Assembly (NCBI GenBank): GCA_937870855.1
Contig: CALMWT010000100.1
Location: 1 to 50,077 of the forward strand
DNA: 50,077 nucleotides
Direction of reading: 5' to 3'
From: an uncultured Taibaiella sp.
Lineage (GTDB): Bacteria; Bacteroidota; Bacteroidia; Chitinophagales; Chitinophagaceae
A model generated the notes under the pieces. That model saw nothing but the letters and a program-made list of their open reading frames with translations. It was not told where the DNA came from and did no database searches. This document shows positions 9,178 through 17,143 of this stretch, piece by piece. Made by a program: the position numbers and the translations under genes. Positions within the stretch are counted from its first letter, which is position 1, and each line of letters begins with the position of its first letter.

Positions 9178-9267
9178 ATGCCTTGTGGTAAAAAGAGAAA
9201 AAGACATAAGATTGCTACTCACAAACGTAAAAAGCGTTTAAGAAAGAACCGTCATAAGAAGAAATAG
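9178..9267 (+). CDS. 29-residue very basic protein, COX24/AURKAIP1-like ribosomal type
   Basis: ATG at 9178 to TAG at 9267. The product starts MPCGKKRKRHKIATHKRKK and continues LRKNRHKKK: 18 of 29 residues are Lys, Arg or His. Tiny proteins of this composition in Bacteroidota are usually assigned to the AURKAIP1/COX24 C-terminal domain family, which includes small-subunit ribosomal proteins. An RNA- or ribosome-binding role is inferred. It lies 19 bases after the TPR gene and 180 before the RNase E/G gene. It is easily missed because of its size, but the reading frame is intact and the composition is far from random. Confidence 0.75.
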   Translation: MPCGKKRKRHKIATHKRKKRLRKNRHKKK

Positions 9268-9270
9268 TTT

Positions 9271-9291
9271 CAGGAATTCACAAATTTCCTG
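9271..9291 (+). terminator. Weak hairpin after the small basic protein gene
   Basis: CAGGAA (9271-9276) pairs with TTCCTG (9286-9291) three bases after the stop codon. The T-run behind it is short (GGCTGTTTTC), so termination would be partial. Confidence 0.3.
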
Positions 9292-9339
9292 GCTGTTTTC
9301 CGATTCTCTATTTCAGCCTATAAATTTTAGGTGGACATT

Positions 9340-9386
9340 CCTTACATCTTTTGCGCCTCATTAAAGATTATGCTTAAGATGTAAGG
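9340..9386 (+). promoter_or_regulatory. Long hairpin in the RNase E/G leader
   Basis: CCTTACATCTT (9340-9350) and AAGATGTAAGG (9376-9386) are perfect 11-base complements around a 25-base loop, followed by TTTTGTTATT. It lies 61 bases upstream of the RNase gene start. A small GGCT/AGCC hairpin follows at 9411-9422. It could be an intrinsic terminator or an RNA element cleaved by the encoded RNase. Confidence 0.5.
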
Positions 9387-9447
9387 TTTTGTTATTGCAT
9401 AGTATCTGTAGGCTTTCTAGCCGGGAGATTGGAATAAAGACGGTAGC

Positions 9448-11004
9448 ATGAACAAAGAACTAATTATCAATGCTGCAGGAGAAGGTGTAGAAATTGCCCT
9501 CCTGGAGGATAAAAAACTCGTGGAACTTCACTACGAGCATGGACAAGACCAATTTGCCGTAGGAGACCTTTTCCTGGGCAAGGTCAAGAAATTAATGCCC
9601 GGACTCAACGCTGCATTTGTAGATGTAGGATATGAGAAGGATGCGTTTTTACATTACACAGATCTTAGTCCATACTTTAAGTCGCTCGTAAATTTTACCA
9701 AACAATCAATAGATGGTAATACCCCTTGGGGTAATGATTTTGGTAAGTTCAGAAATGAAACTGAGATTGTAAAGACCGGCAAGATCACGGAAGTGATGCA
9801 AGGCAAACCTGAAGTTTTGGTGCAGATTCTTAAAGAGCCTATTTCTTCAAAAGGCCCGCGTCTCAGTTGTGAAATTTCTTTACCCGGAAGATTTGTTGTT
9901 GTTACACCTTTCAATGATGTAGTTGCGATCTCCAGAAAAATACATTCGGCAGATGAGCGCAAACGGCTACAGCGGATTGTAGAAGCTATCAAGCCTAAAA
10001 ACTTTGGGGTAATTGTACGCACTGCAGCAGAAGGTAAAAACACAGCGGAGCTTCATGCCGACCTATTGGATCTTGCGCAAATGTGGGAGTCTATCCAGAA
10101 AAATCTGAAAGGTGCGAAAGCTCCTCAGATTATTTTAAGCGAACAAGACAAAACCACTTCCATACTCCGCGATCTTTTAAGCGATAGTTTTCAGAAGATA
10201 GTAATCAATGACAAAAAGCTGGTGAAAGAAACACAGGAATATGTCTCACGAATCTCGCCAGAGCAGGAAGAGATTGTTTCTTTTCACAACACTAACCAGC
10301 CCATTTTCGATCAGTACGGTGTTACAAAACAAGTGAAATCTTCTTTTGGTAAAACTGTAAATCTTGATAGCGGCTCTTATCTTATCATTGAGCATACCGA
10401 GGCCCTGCATGTAATAGACGTGAACAGTGGTACGCGTAGTGCAGATATAGGTCAGGAACAAAACGCACTTGCCACTAACCTTGAAGCAGCAAAAGAGATT
10501 GCACGCCAGATGCGTCTGCGCGATTTGGGCGGCATCATCATCATTGATTTCATAGATATGCGCCTGCCGGACAACAAACGAAAACTTGTTGAGGCAATGG
10601 AAGAATTTATGGCAAATGATCGGGCGCGTCACACCATCCTTCCTATCTCCAAATTTGGTTTGATGCAGATAACGCGTCAGCGTCTTCGTCCTGAATTAAA
10701 TATTACGACAGCAGAAGTTTGCCCAACCTGCAAAGGCACAGGGAAGATTGGACCTTCTTTAATTATTGCAGACGAAATTGAAAAAGATCTGAAGTATCTG
10801 ATCAATCAGGGACATCGGCATCTTGCTTTACATGTGCATCCAATAATGGCAGCTTATCTTACTAAAGGCAACTTTTTTAATTCGCTGATTTGGAAATGGT
10901 ATTGGACTTTTAAGCTTAAAGTAAAAGTTGTGACGGACAACAATGCACCTATCACACACTATCATTTTTACGACCGTAAAACCGATGAACTAATTAAACT
11001 TTAG
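9448..11004 (+). CDS. rng: Ribonuclease E/G family endoribonuclease
   Basis: 518 residues, the size of RNase G plus a little. It is a 5'-end-sensing, single-strand-specific endonuclease for rRNA maturation and mRNA decay. The S1 domain lies at about 37-130 (GDLFLGKVKKLMPGLNAAFVD). The DNase I-like catalytic core has D324 in VIDVNSGTRS and D367 in IIIIDFIDM, which correspond to the two metal-binding aspartates of E. coli RNase E. The Zn-link cysteines C425 and C428 are in CPTCKGTG and hold the dimer. There is no long C-terminal degradosome scaffold. The leader has an 11-bp hairpin that might serve autoregulation as in E. coli rne. The neighbour with a ribosomal-type mini-protein fits RNA metabolism. 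Confidence 0.94.
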   Translation: MNKELIINAAGEGVEIALLEDKKLVELHYEHGQDQFAVGDLFLGKVKKLMPGLNAAFVDVGYEKDAFLHYTDLSPYFKSLVNFTKQSIDGNTPWGNDFGKFRNETEIVKTGKITEVMQGKPEVLVQILKEPISSKGPRLSCEISLPGRFVVVTPFNDVVAISRKIHSADERKRLQRIVEAIKPKNFGVIVRTAAEGKNTAELHADLLDLAQMWESIQKNLKGAKAPQIILSEQDKTTSILRDLLSDSFQKIVINDKKLVKETQEYVSRISPEQEEIVSFHNTNQPIFDQYGVTKQVKSSFGKTVNLDSGSYLIIEHTEALHVIDVNSGTRSADIGQEQNALATNLEAAKEIARQMRLRDLGGIIIIDFIDMRLPDNKRKLVEAMEEFMANDRARHTILPISKFGLMQITRQRLRPELNITTAEVCPTCKGTGKIGPSLIIADEIEKDLKYLINQGHRHLALHVHPIMAAYLTKGNFFNSLIWKWYWTFKLKVKVVTDNNAPITHYHFYDRKTDELIKL

Positions 11005-11049
11005 GCATAATAGTTGTGCTTTTTCTTGTGCACACAACAATTTTACTAA

Positions 11050-11352
11050 ATGAAAAAGCTATATTTCCTTCTATTTTTCAGTCTAGGATTGTGTCTTAAT
11101 GCCAATGCGCAAAACTTTAAAGGCAAACAGAAATCTCAGGAACGCACCATAAAGGCCGCCTTCAAAAGTGGCAAGGTTACAGAACGGGAATATTATAAGC
11201 TATTGGATGAGCAGGAGGCAATAAAACAAGCGATAGCAAAATACCAGGCGGACGATGTTTGGACTCCTCATGAAAAAAATGTGATTCATGACAAACTTGT
11301 GCGCGCAGAAAAGAGGTTACGGCGTTATAAGACAAATGGTGAGGTTTATTAA
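11050..11352 (+). CDS. Small secreted protein of unknown function
   Basis: 100 residues. The N-terminus is a signal peptide, MKKLYFLLFFSLGLCLNANA, with likely cleavage before QNFKG. The mature part of about 80 residues is highly charged and predicted helical (EREYYKLLDEQEAIKQAIAKY), ending in a basic stretch EKRLRRYK. No family was recognised. It is followed at once by an intrinsic terminator, so it is either the last gene of the RNase operon, 45 bases after rng, or a single gene. Confidence 0.7.
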   Translation: MKKLYFLLFFSLGLCLNANAQNFKGKQKSQERTIKAAFKSGKVTEREYYKLLDEQEAIKQAIAKYQADDVWTPHEKNVIHDKLVRAEKRLRRYKTNGEVY

Positions 11353-11373
11353 CAAGTTCAAATAAATACGAAG

Positions 11374-11403
11374 AACACAGGAGCGAAAACCCTGTGTTTT
11401 TTT
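11374..11403 (+). terminator. Intrinsic terminator
   Basis: AACACAGG (11374-11381) pairs with CCTGTGTT (11391-11398) around a nine-base loop, with a T-run to 11403. It ends the operon before dgt. Confidence 0.85.
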
Positions 11404-11419
11404 ATTGCAATTTTGCGGC

Positions 11420-12811
11420 ATGAATTGGTCAAGGCTATACAGCTCAAAGCGCACCGGAGACAGAGAATGGAAAGATGCAAATCCTGATCCTGTCCGCACT
11501 TCGTTTGTAAGAGATTACGACCGCATAATTTTTTCCTCAGCCTTTAGAAGATTGCAAAACAAAACTCAGGTTTTTCCTTTGCCGGGTGCAGTGTTTGTTC
11601 ACAATAGGTTGACGCATAGTCTTGAAGTTGCTTCGGTAGGACGATCATTGGGAAAGGTGGTTGGCGATCAGTTGGCGGAAAAATATCAGAATGAGGGCGA
11701 AGCGTTCAAAGAGTTTTACAAATATGAATTGCAATCTGTAATTGCTGCTGCTTGTCTTGCACATGATATAGGCAACCCACCTTTTGGGCACTCGGGCGAA
11801 GATGCTATACGAAGTTTTTTCACGCAACTGAGTGGAGATACAAAGAAGAAGTTTGATGAACTATTAACTGAAAATCAACGCAAAGATTTTGAAGTGTTTG
11901 AAGGCAATTCAAATGCTTTTAGAATTCTTACACACAGCTTTAATGAACAAGAACCAGGAGGCTATAAACTTACTTACGCCACACTTGCATCAATCGTAAA
12001 ATATCCATGTTCTTCTTCCGAAGGCTTTGATAAGCAAACAGGATTGATTGCTACAAAGAAGTCTGGATTTTTCGACAGCGAAGTAGCAGTTTATGAAGCG
12101 TTAGCAAATGATCTTGCCATCATTAAAAAAGAAAACCACAAACATGTTTATGCAAGACATCCTTATGTTTACCTCACAGAAGCTGCCGATGATATTTGCT
12201 ACCGTGTTATTGATTTGGAAGATGCGCATCGTTTGCACATTATCTCTCTCGAAAAATTCATGAGTTTATTTCTTCCCTTTTTTGAAGAAGAAAAGAACTA
12301 CAACAGTCTCGAATACGTTCAAAAAAAATTGCGCAATATTAACGACGACAACCAAAAGGTGCAGTTTATTCGTGCGAAATGGATAGGGTTAATGGTGGAA
12401 AAATTATCACACGCGTTTTTACAAAAAGAAGCGCAGTTATTGACGGGAACATTAGAAGTTGATCTCTTGAAATGTCTTTCAGCAAAAGATCAGGAACTCA
12501 TAAAACTCATCAACGAATTTTCGGTAAATGTGATTTACAATTATCGTTCTGTAGTAGAAATAGAAATTGCCGGTTTCAACATTATTGGCGGACTACTGAA
12601 GGAATTTGTAAACGCTGTGATTGATCCAAATAATCAGCGCTCGGAAAAATTATTGATGCTTGTTCCCAAACAATTCGCCATTACTCAAAACCCCAATGAA
12701 CTCTACCACAATATTCAATCGGTTGTAGATTTTATTTCTGGAATGACGGATTTGTACGCAATAGATCTTTACCGAAAAATCACTGGTATCACTATTCCTG
12801 AACTTCGGTAA
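11420..12811 (+). CDS. dgt: Deoxyguanosinetriphosphate triphosphohydrolase (dGTPase-like)
   Basis: 463 residues. It hydrolyses dGTP (or other dNTPs) to the nucleoside and triphosphate and so trims the dNTP pool. The HD-superfamily metal site is visible: H66 in RLTHSLEV, H115-D116 in CLAHDIGNPPFGH with H124, and a distal aspartate in EAADDICYRVIDLEDAH. The N-terminal RDYDRIIFSSAFRRLQNKTQVF is typical of the family. A TTG five codons upstream is open, but ATG 11420 gives the usual MNW start. The promoter-like CAATTTTG ends five bases before this ATG, just behind the terminator, so the message may be leaderless. The gene precedes queA and nadC on the same strand. Confidence 0.92.
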   Translation: MNWSRLYSSKRTGDREWKDANPDPVRTSFVRDYDRIIFSSAFRRLQNKTQVFPLPGAVFVHNRLTHSLEVASVGRSLGKVVGDQLAEKYQNEGEAFKEFYKYELQSVIAAACLAHDIGNPPFGHSGEDAIRSFFTQLSGDTKKKFDELLTENQRKDFEVFEGNSNAFRILTHSFNEQEPGGYKLTYATLASIVKYPCSSSEGFDKQTGLIATKKSGFFDSEVAVYEALANDLAIIKKENHKHVYARHPYVYLTEAADDICYRVIDLEDAHRLHIISLEKFMSLFLPFFEEEKNYNSLEYVQKKLRNINDDNQKVQFIRAKWIGLMVEKLSHAFLQKEAQLLTGTLEVDLLKCLSAKDQELIKLINEFSVNVIYNYRSVVEIEIAGFNIIGGLLKEFVNAVIDPNNQRSEKLLMLVPKQFAITQNPNELYHNIQSVVDFISGMTDLYAIDLYRKITGITIPELR

Positions 12812-12881
12812 TCTATATCTGCGATAGGCTACACCCGTCGTTTGTATATTACGCTCCTTCGGGGGTAAAAATACGCGAGAA

Positions 12882-14108
12882 ATGATGCACCCAAAAGAAC
12901 TAAAGATCGAAGACTTCACCTACAATTTGCCCGATGAAAAAATTGCGAAACATCCTTTGCCTCGCCGCGATGCGTCTAAACTTTTAGTGTATCAACACGA
13001 AATTCTAAAAGAGGATGTTTATAAAAATATTGCTTCGCATATTCCGTTTGAAGCAACGTTGGTTTTCAATCAGACAAAAGTGATTCATGCGCGGTTGCTT
13101 TTTCAAAAAGATACGGGTGGGCTAATTGAAGTTTTTTGCCTGGAACCCCATGAGCAATATTTGGATGTGCAAATTGCTATGCGGCAAAAAAGAAAAGTTT
13201 GGTGGAAGTGCATGATTGGCGGCGCAAGCAAATGGAAATCTGGAACAACGCTAACACAAAAATTTTTTGCGCTTACGCTGAACGCATCTGTGGTGGAGCG
13301 AAACAACGGATCATTTACATTAGAGTTAAGTTGGGATAATGCAGCATTAACTTTTGCCGAAGTGCTGCAAATTGCGGGTAAGGTGCCACTACCACCTTAC
13401 CTGCGACGCGAAGCAGAAATAAAAGATGAGGAAAGCTACCAGACCATTTTTGCAAAAGAGGAAGGAAGCGTGGCAGCCCCAACTGCAGGTTTGCATTTCA
13501 CTGAAGAAATTCTTGCCACTCTTTCGGAAAAAAATATTCAGTCGCGCTTTGTGACATTACATGTAGGCGCGGGAACTTTTAAACCCGTGAAAAGTGAAAC
13601 GATGGCAGAGCATGAGATGCACGCAGAATGGATAGATGTGCCGGTAGAACTCATTCAGCATCTTATTGATCACCTCCATAAACCAATTGTAGCAGTAGGC
13701 ACTACTTCGCTGCGAACTATAGAAAGTTTGTATTGGGTTGGAGTAAAATTGCTACAGCATTCAGTTCCTGATTTTTCTCGAACTGCAATTACGCAATGGG
13801 AACCTTATGAACTGGAAGCACAAAATATTTCACCGCAGAAAGCGTTGCAGGCCGTAGCTGACTGGCTATTGAAAAACAACCAAAGCAGATTGGTAACACG
13901 CACTCAAATATTGATAGCTCCGGGTTATGAGTTTAAAATAGTGAAAGGTTTGATCACGAATTTTCATCAGCCACAGTCAACTTTGTTGTTGCTTGTTGCT
14001 GCAATCATTGGCGATGACTGGCGTAAGGTTTATGATTATGCACTTGAAAATAACTTTCGGTTTTTGAGTTATGGAGATGGGAGTTTGCTGTGGGGCAAGG
14101 GTAATTAA
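12882..14108 (+). CDS. queA: tRNA preQ1(34) S-adenosylmethionine ribosyltransferase-isomerase
   Basis: 408 residues. QueA transfers and isomerises the ribosyl part of SAM to preQ1 in tRNA to give epoxyqueuosine. Family motifs are FTYNLPDEKIAKHPLPRRDASKLLV near the N-terminus (shown here as separate pieces: YNLPDEKIAKHP and RRDASKLL), VFNQTKVIHARL, SVAAPTAGLHFTEE, FVTLHVGAGTFKPV, HEMHAEW and ITNFHQPQSTLL. It is about 50 residues longer than the E. coli enzyme, in the middle (residues 85-125 and around 290). Two ATG codons stand in tandem at the start; either may be used. No other queuosine genes are in the window. Confidence 0.95.
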   Translation: MMHPKELKIEDFTYNLPDEKIAKHPLPRRDASKLLVYQHEILKEDVYKNIASHIPFEATLVFNQTKVIHARLLFQKDTGGLIEVFCLEPHEQYLDVQIAMRQKRKVWWKCMIGGASKWKSGTTLTQKFFALTLNASVVERNNGSFTLELSWDNAALTFAEVLQIAGKVPLPPYLRREAEIKDEESYQTIFAKEEGSVAAPTAGLHFTEEILATLSEKNIQSRFVTLHVGAGTFKPVKSETMAEHEMHAEWIDVPVELIQHLIDHLHKPIVAVGTTSLRTIESLYWVGVKLLQHSVPDFSRTAITQWEPYELEAQNISPQKALQAVADWLLKNNQSRLVTRTQILIAPGYEFKIVKGLITNFHQPQSTLLLLVAAIIGDDWRKVYDYALENNFRFLSYGDGSLLWGKGN

Positions 14109-14158
14109 TCTTAACTTCATCAGACATTATACTACGGATTATTGTTTCAATTATAAAG

Positions 14159-14998
14159 ATGAACACAAAGGAATTTATCGCGGCTGCGCTTAAAGAAGAC
14201 ATTGGGTCTGGAGACTTCTCCACACTTGCGAGCATTGATAAAGATGCGCAGGGAAAAGCTGTATTGAAGATCAAAGAAGATGGCATCCTTGCAGGTGTAG
14301 CATTAGCCCAACAAATATTTTATTACCTGGAGCCGGAGGCCAGTTTTTCCATTAATAAAAAGGACGGGGATACTGTAAAAATCGGTGAAGTAGCTTTTGA
14401 AGTACGCGCAAGAGTGCACACTATTTTACAAGCAGAAAGACTTATGCTGAATTGCATGCAACGCATGAGCGGTATTGCGACACTTACCAATCAGTTCGTT
14501 GAAAAAATTAAATCTTACAAGGCAAAAATTCTGGACACAAGGAAGACAACACCTTTATTCCGGCAATTTGAAAAAGAAGCAGTGAAGATTGGCGGTGGCG
14601 AAAATCACAGGATGGGTTTGTATGACATGGTGATGCTCAAGGATAACCATATTGACTTTTGCGGAGGCATTGAAAAAGCAATTGAAAAAACAAATTCCTT
14701 TCTGAAAGCAAATAATCTTGACCTGAAAATAGAAGTGGAAACGAGAACGCTTGAAGATGTGAAAAGAGTAATAGCCACGGGAAATGTTCACCGGATTATG
14801 CTCGACAACTATTCTCCCGAGCAACTTGCAATAGCTGTGAAAATGATAAATGGAAAATTTGAAACAGAAGCTTCAGGTGGAATTAATATCGGCAATGTGG
14901 AAGACTATGCGCAAACCGGAGTGGATTATATTTCTGTGGGCGCAATTATTCATCATGCAGTAAGTATGGATTTGAGTCTTAAAGCTCAGATTACATAG
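14159..14998 (+). CDS. nadC: Nicotinate-nucleotide pyrophosphorylase (carboxylating)
   Basis: 279 residues. It converts quinolinate and PRPP to nicotinate mononucleotide, CO2 and PPi in de novo NAD synthesis. Typical segments are EDIGSGDFST at the N-terminus, AERLMLNCMQRMSGIAT, ILDTRKTTPLFRQFEK with the phosphate-binding R and K residues, KIGGGENHRMGLYDMVMLKDNHI, EVETRTLEDV, IMLDNYSPEQ and EASGGINIGNV near the end. nadA and nadB are not in the window. It is followed after three bases by the lipid kinase gene, which is probably cotranscribed. Confidence 0.96.
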   Translation: MNTKEFIAAALKEDIGSGDFSTLASIDKDAQGKAVLKIKEDGILAGVALAQQIFYYLEPEASFSINKKDGDTVKIGEVAFEVRARVHTILQAERLMLNCMQRMSGIATLTNQFVEKIKSYKAKILDTRKTTPLFRQFEKEAVKIGGGENHRMGLYDMVMLKDNHIDFCGGIEKAIEKTNSFLKANNLDLKIEVETRTLEDVKRVIATGNVHRIMLDNYSPEQLAIAVKMINGKFETEASGGINIGNVEDYAQTGVDYISVGAIIHHAVSMDLSLKAQIT

Positions 14999-15001
14999 CA
15001 A

Positions 15002-15874
15002 ATGAAGCACCTTGTATTTGTTGTCAATCCACGCTCAGGCATAGACCGTCAGAAAGCCATTCAGCAGGCAATTGCAGATACGCTCGATCATTCCCAATAC
15101 ACTTACGCAATACAGCATACTGCATACGCCAGACATGGAACTGAAATTGCAAAGCAAGCGGCGGAAATGGGTGCTTATGCTGTGGTGGCAGTTGGTGGCG
15201 ATGGGTCGGTAAATGATATTGCTAAAGGTTTATTGGGTACGAATACCGCAATAGCAATTATTCCAAAAGGTTCCGGAAACGGGATGGCTCGCTCCCTCTC
15301 CATTCCTCTAAACGAACGAAAAGCATTGCAAGTAATAAATATTGGCAACACTGTAATGATGGATGTGGGCCATGCAAACGATAAAACTTTTATCAGCAAC
15401 GCCGGCGTGGGTTTCGACACCGTAATTTCAGAGGCTTTTGCCCTGAGTAAAACACGAGGTTTTAAAGCTTATAGCTGGCTCGTTGCAAAACACCTTTGGA
15501 AATACAAGTCTCTTAACTGGAATATTACTGCAAACGGAAAAGAATTTACAGAAAAAGCCTTCATGATAACAGTGGCAAACGGACAACAATTTGGGTACAA
15601 TTTCAAAATTGCACCGGAGGCAAGCTGGACGGACGGGTTGCTGGACATTGTAATTGTGAAAGATTTTCCGCGATTGCTTGGAGGAATTTTGTTAATCAGG
15701 GCAATGTTTGGCAACATTTTGAAAAGCCCTTACGTGAAACATTTTCGTTCGGAAGAAGTAATAATTTCTAATCCTGAATTAAAAATATTTCAAACAGACG
15801 GAGATGCTCATTTTTCAGAAAATAAAATTCACTTCCGGGTAGAATCTGCGGCGCTCAAGGTAATCGTTCCATAA
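15002..15874 (+). CDS. YegS/DgkB-type lipid kinase
   Basis: 290 residues. Diacylglycerol kinase catalytic domain: VVNPRSG at the N-terminus, the nucleotide loop VAVGGDGSVNDIAKGL, and PKGSGNGMARSL, followed by the beta-sandwich half with SNAGVGFDTVISEAF and the closing FQTDGDAH. These residues support phosphorylation of a lipid alcohol (diacylglycerol or similar) with ATP at the cytoplasmic face of the membrane. The physiological substrate cannot be told from sequence. The gene starts three bases after nadC. Confidence 0.88.
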   Translation: MKHLVFVVNPRSGIDRQKAIQQAIADTLDHSQYTYAIQHTAYARHGTEIAKQAAEMGAYAVVAVGGDGSVNDIAKGLLGTNTAIAIIPKGSGNGMARSLSIPLNERKALQVINIGNTVMMDVGHANDKTFISNAGVGFDTVISEAFALSKTRGFKAYSWLVAKHLWKYKSLNWNITANGKEFTEKAFMITVANGQQFGYNFKIAPEASWTDGLLDIVIVKDFPRLLGGILLIRAMFGNILKSPYVKHFRSEEVIISNPELKIFQTDGDAHFSENKIHFRVESAALKVIVP

Positions 15875-15931
15875 AAAAACACCTTTGAGTACCAACTAAA
15901 CCAAACAATAAATATCTTTAGCAGCAATTAA

Positions 15932-15965
15932 GTTAGGTCGTGTTTTTTTTAAGCACGCAGCTAAC
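15932..15965 (+). promoter_or_regulatory. Hairpin in the leader of the lipoprotein gene
   Basis: GTTAG (15932-15936) plus CGTG (15939-15942) pair with CACG (15954-15957) plus CTAAC (15961-15965); the loop holds eight T. A near-consensus promoter element TATCTTTA (15913-15920) lies just upstream, so the hairpin would be in the leader. Role unknown. Confidence 0.3.
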
Positions 15966-16010
15966 GATTTTCATTTAAAATCCGTCTCAATAATTTCAAT
16001 AATTAAGATC

Positions 16011-17006
16011 ATGAGAAAATATACTCGTTCTTTCACCCTCCTGTTTTTATCGGCTATCGCTATATTTTCCTCCTGCAATAAAGGAGGTGACAGTTCGGGC
16101 AATCCTTCACCCATAGACACATCTACTACCAAGCTGATTTTAAGCAACATGTTTGCCGGCACACGTACCATGACACCAACGCAATCGCTTGAAGTGAACG
16201 CCGGAACTTTTCAGGTTGTATATGCACCTTCGCAAACTACGAGGCTAATGTTTTACCCTAATTCTTTTAAGGACAAAAACGGAAACATAATTACATCGGG
16301 GCAGATTGACATCAAAATAGTGGAGATGTACTCGCCAGGCAGAATGATTGCCAACCGTTCGAGCACAGTATGGTCTGGCAGATTACTTCAAAGTGGGGGA
16401 CAAGTGTACATCAAAGCATATCGTGCCGGACAGGAAGTTTTCCCAACAGTATATGGCATCGGATTCAACGCTTCACACACAAATGCTGCACCACCTATGG
16501 CGTTGTTTTATGGAAATAACATGAATCAAGACTCCATCACGACCTGGACACAAGCTCCTAATAATGCAGGGACACTTGCAAATACAACTTTTTCCGACAC
16601 TTCAAACAATGTAATTTATTATCAGTTCGACTCCTGCACCAATTTCAACTGGATCAACTGCGATTTAATTTACAATACCACTGAGCAATTGGTGAATCTT
16701 ACTTTGGTATCGAAAGACACGGTGGGCTTAGACAAAACCAACACGCAGGTTTTTCTTGTTTTTCCTTCAATCAATTCTGTTACCTACATGCAGAAATTTA
16801 ATGACACAGCTAAAAAATGGACACTGAGCGATATGTATCTGGTTCCTGCAAACATGCCTTTCCATGCAGTTTCTATATCATTACGAAACGGACTTTATTA
16901 TTACAGCGAAGTCAAAAATCTTACTACGAAATATGAATTTGTAGATACCTTGAGACCACAACAAAAGTCTTTGTCTGATGTAATAAATGCGTTGGGTGGT
17001 TTATAA
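16011..17006 (+). CDS. Predicted lipoprotein of unknown function
   Basis: 331 residues. The N-terminus is a type II signal with lipobox FSSC, the lipidated cysteine being C22, followed by NKGGDSSG, a flexible linker rich in Ser, Gly, Pro and Thr. The mature part is beta-rich. The stretch SGQIDIKIVEMYSPGRMI, a hydrophobic strand pattern around residues 100-110, looks like a carboxypeptidase-regulatory or fibronectin-like fold, but no family could be named with confidence. It is a single gene between the lipid kinase and a hairpin terminator. Confidence 0.7.
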   Translation: MRKYTRSFTLLFLSAIAIFSSCNKGGDSSGNPSPIDTSTTKLILSNMFAGTRTMTPTQSLEVNAGTFQVVYAPSQTTRLMFYPNSFKDKNGNIITSGQIDIKIVEMYSPGRMIANRSSTVWSGRLLQSGGQVYIKAYRAGQEVFPTVYGIGFNASHTNAAPPMALFYGNNMNQDSITTWTQAPNNAGTLANTTFSDTSNNVIYYQFDSCTNFNWINCDLIYNTTEQLVNLTLVSKDTVGLDKTNTQVFLVFPSINSVTYMQKFNDTAKKWTLSDMYLVPANMPFHAVSISLRNGLYYYSEVKNLTTKYEFVDTLRPQQKSLSDVINALGGL

Positions 17007-17026
17007 AAACTTGTTTCAAACTTTTG

Positions 17027-17052
17027 CCAAGCCCTCGAAAAGAGGGCTTTGG
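17027..17052 (+). terminator. Hairpin terminator after the lipoprotein gene
   Basis: CCAAGCCCTC (17027-17036) pairs with GAGGGCTTTGG (17042-17052) around GAAAA with one bulged base. The downstream T-run is poor (TATTT), so it may act from both sides or need a factor. Confidence 0.6.
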
Positions 17053-17107
17053 TATTTAAACACTTAGCCTTTCGGGAAACCGGTAGTAACATAGCCCCTT
17101 TCTTTAC

Positions 17108-17115
17108 TATTTTTG
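17108..17115 (+). promoter_or_regulatory. Predicted -7 promoter element for the pigment operon
   Basis: TATTTTTG followed by CA matches TAnnTTTG; 28 bases before the ATG of the ammonia-lyase gene. Confidence 0.55.
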
Positions 17116-17143
17116 CACACTTTAAAAATCTCTTCTAAAGAAT

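Noticed and set aside
12811..12881. Possible preQ1 riboswitch before queA (GGCTACACCCG)
   Set aside because: The word CTACACCC recalls preQ1-I riboswitches, but the 5' strand of the first stem and the A-rich tail with a pseudoknot partner could not be found. Pairing around it is only three or four bases.
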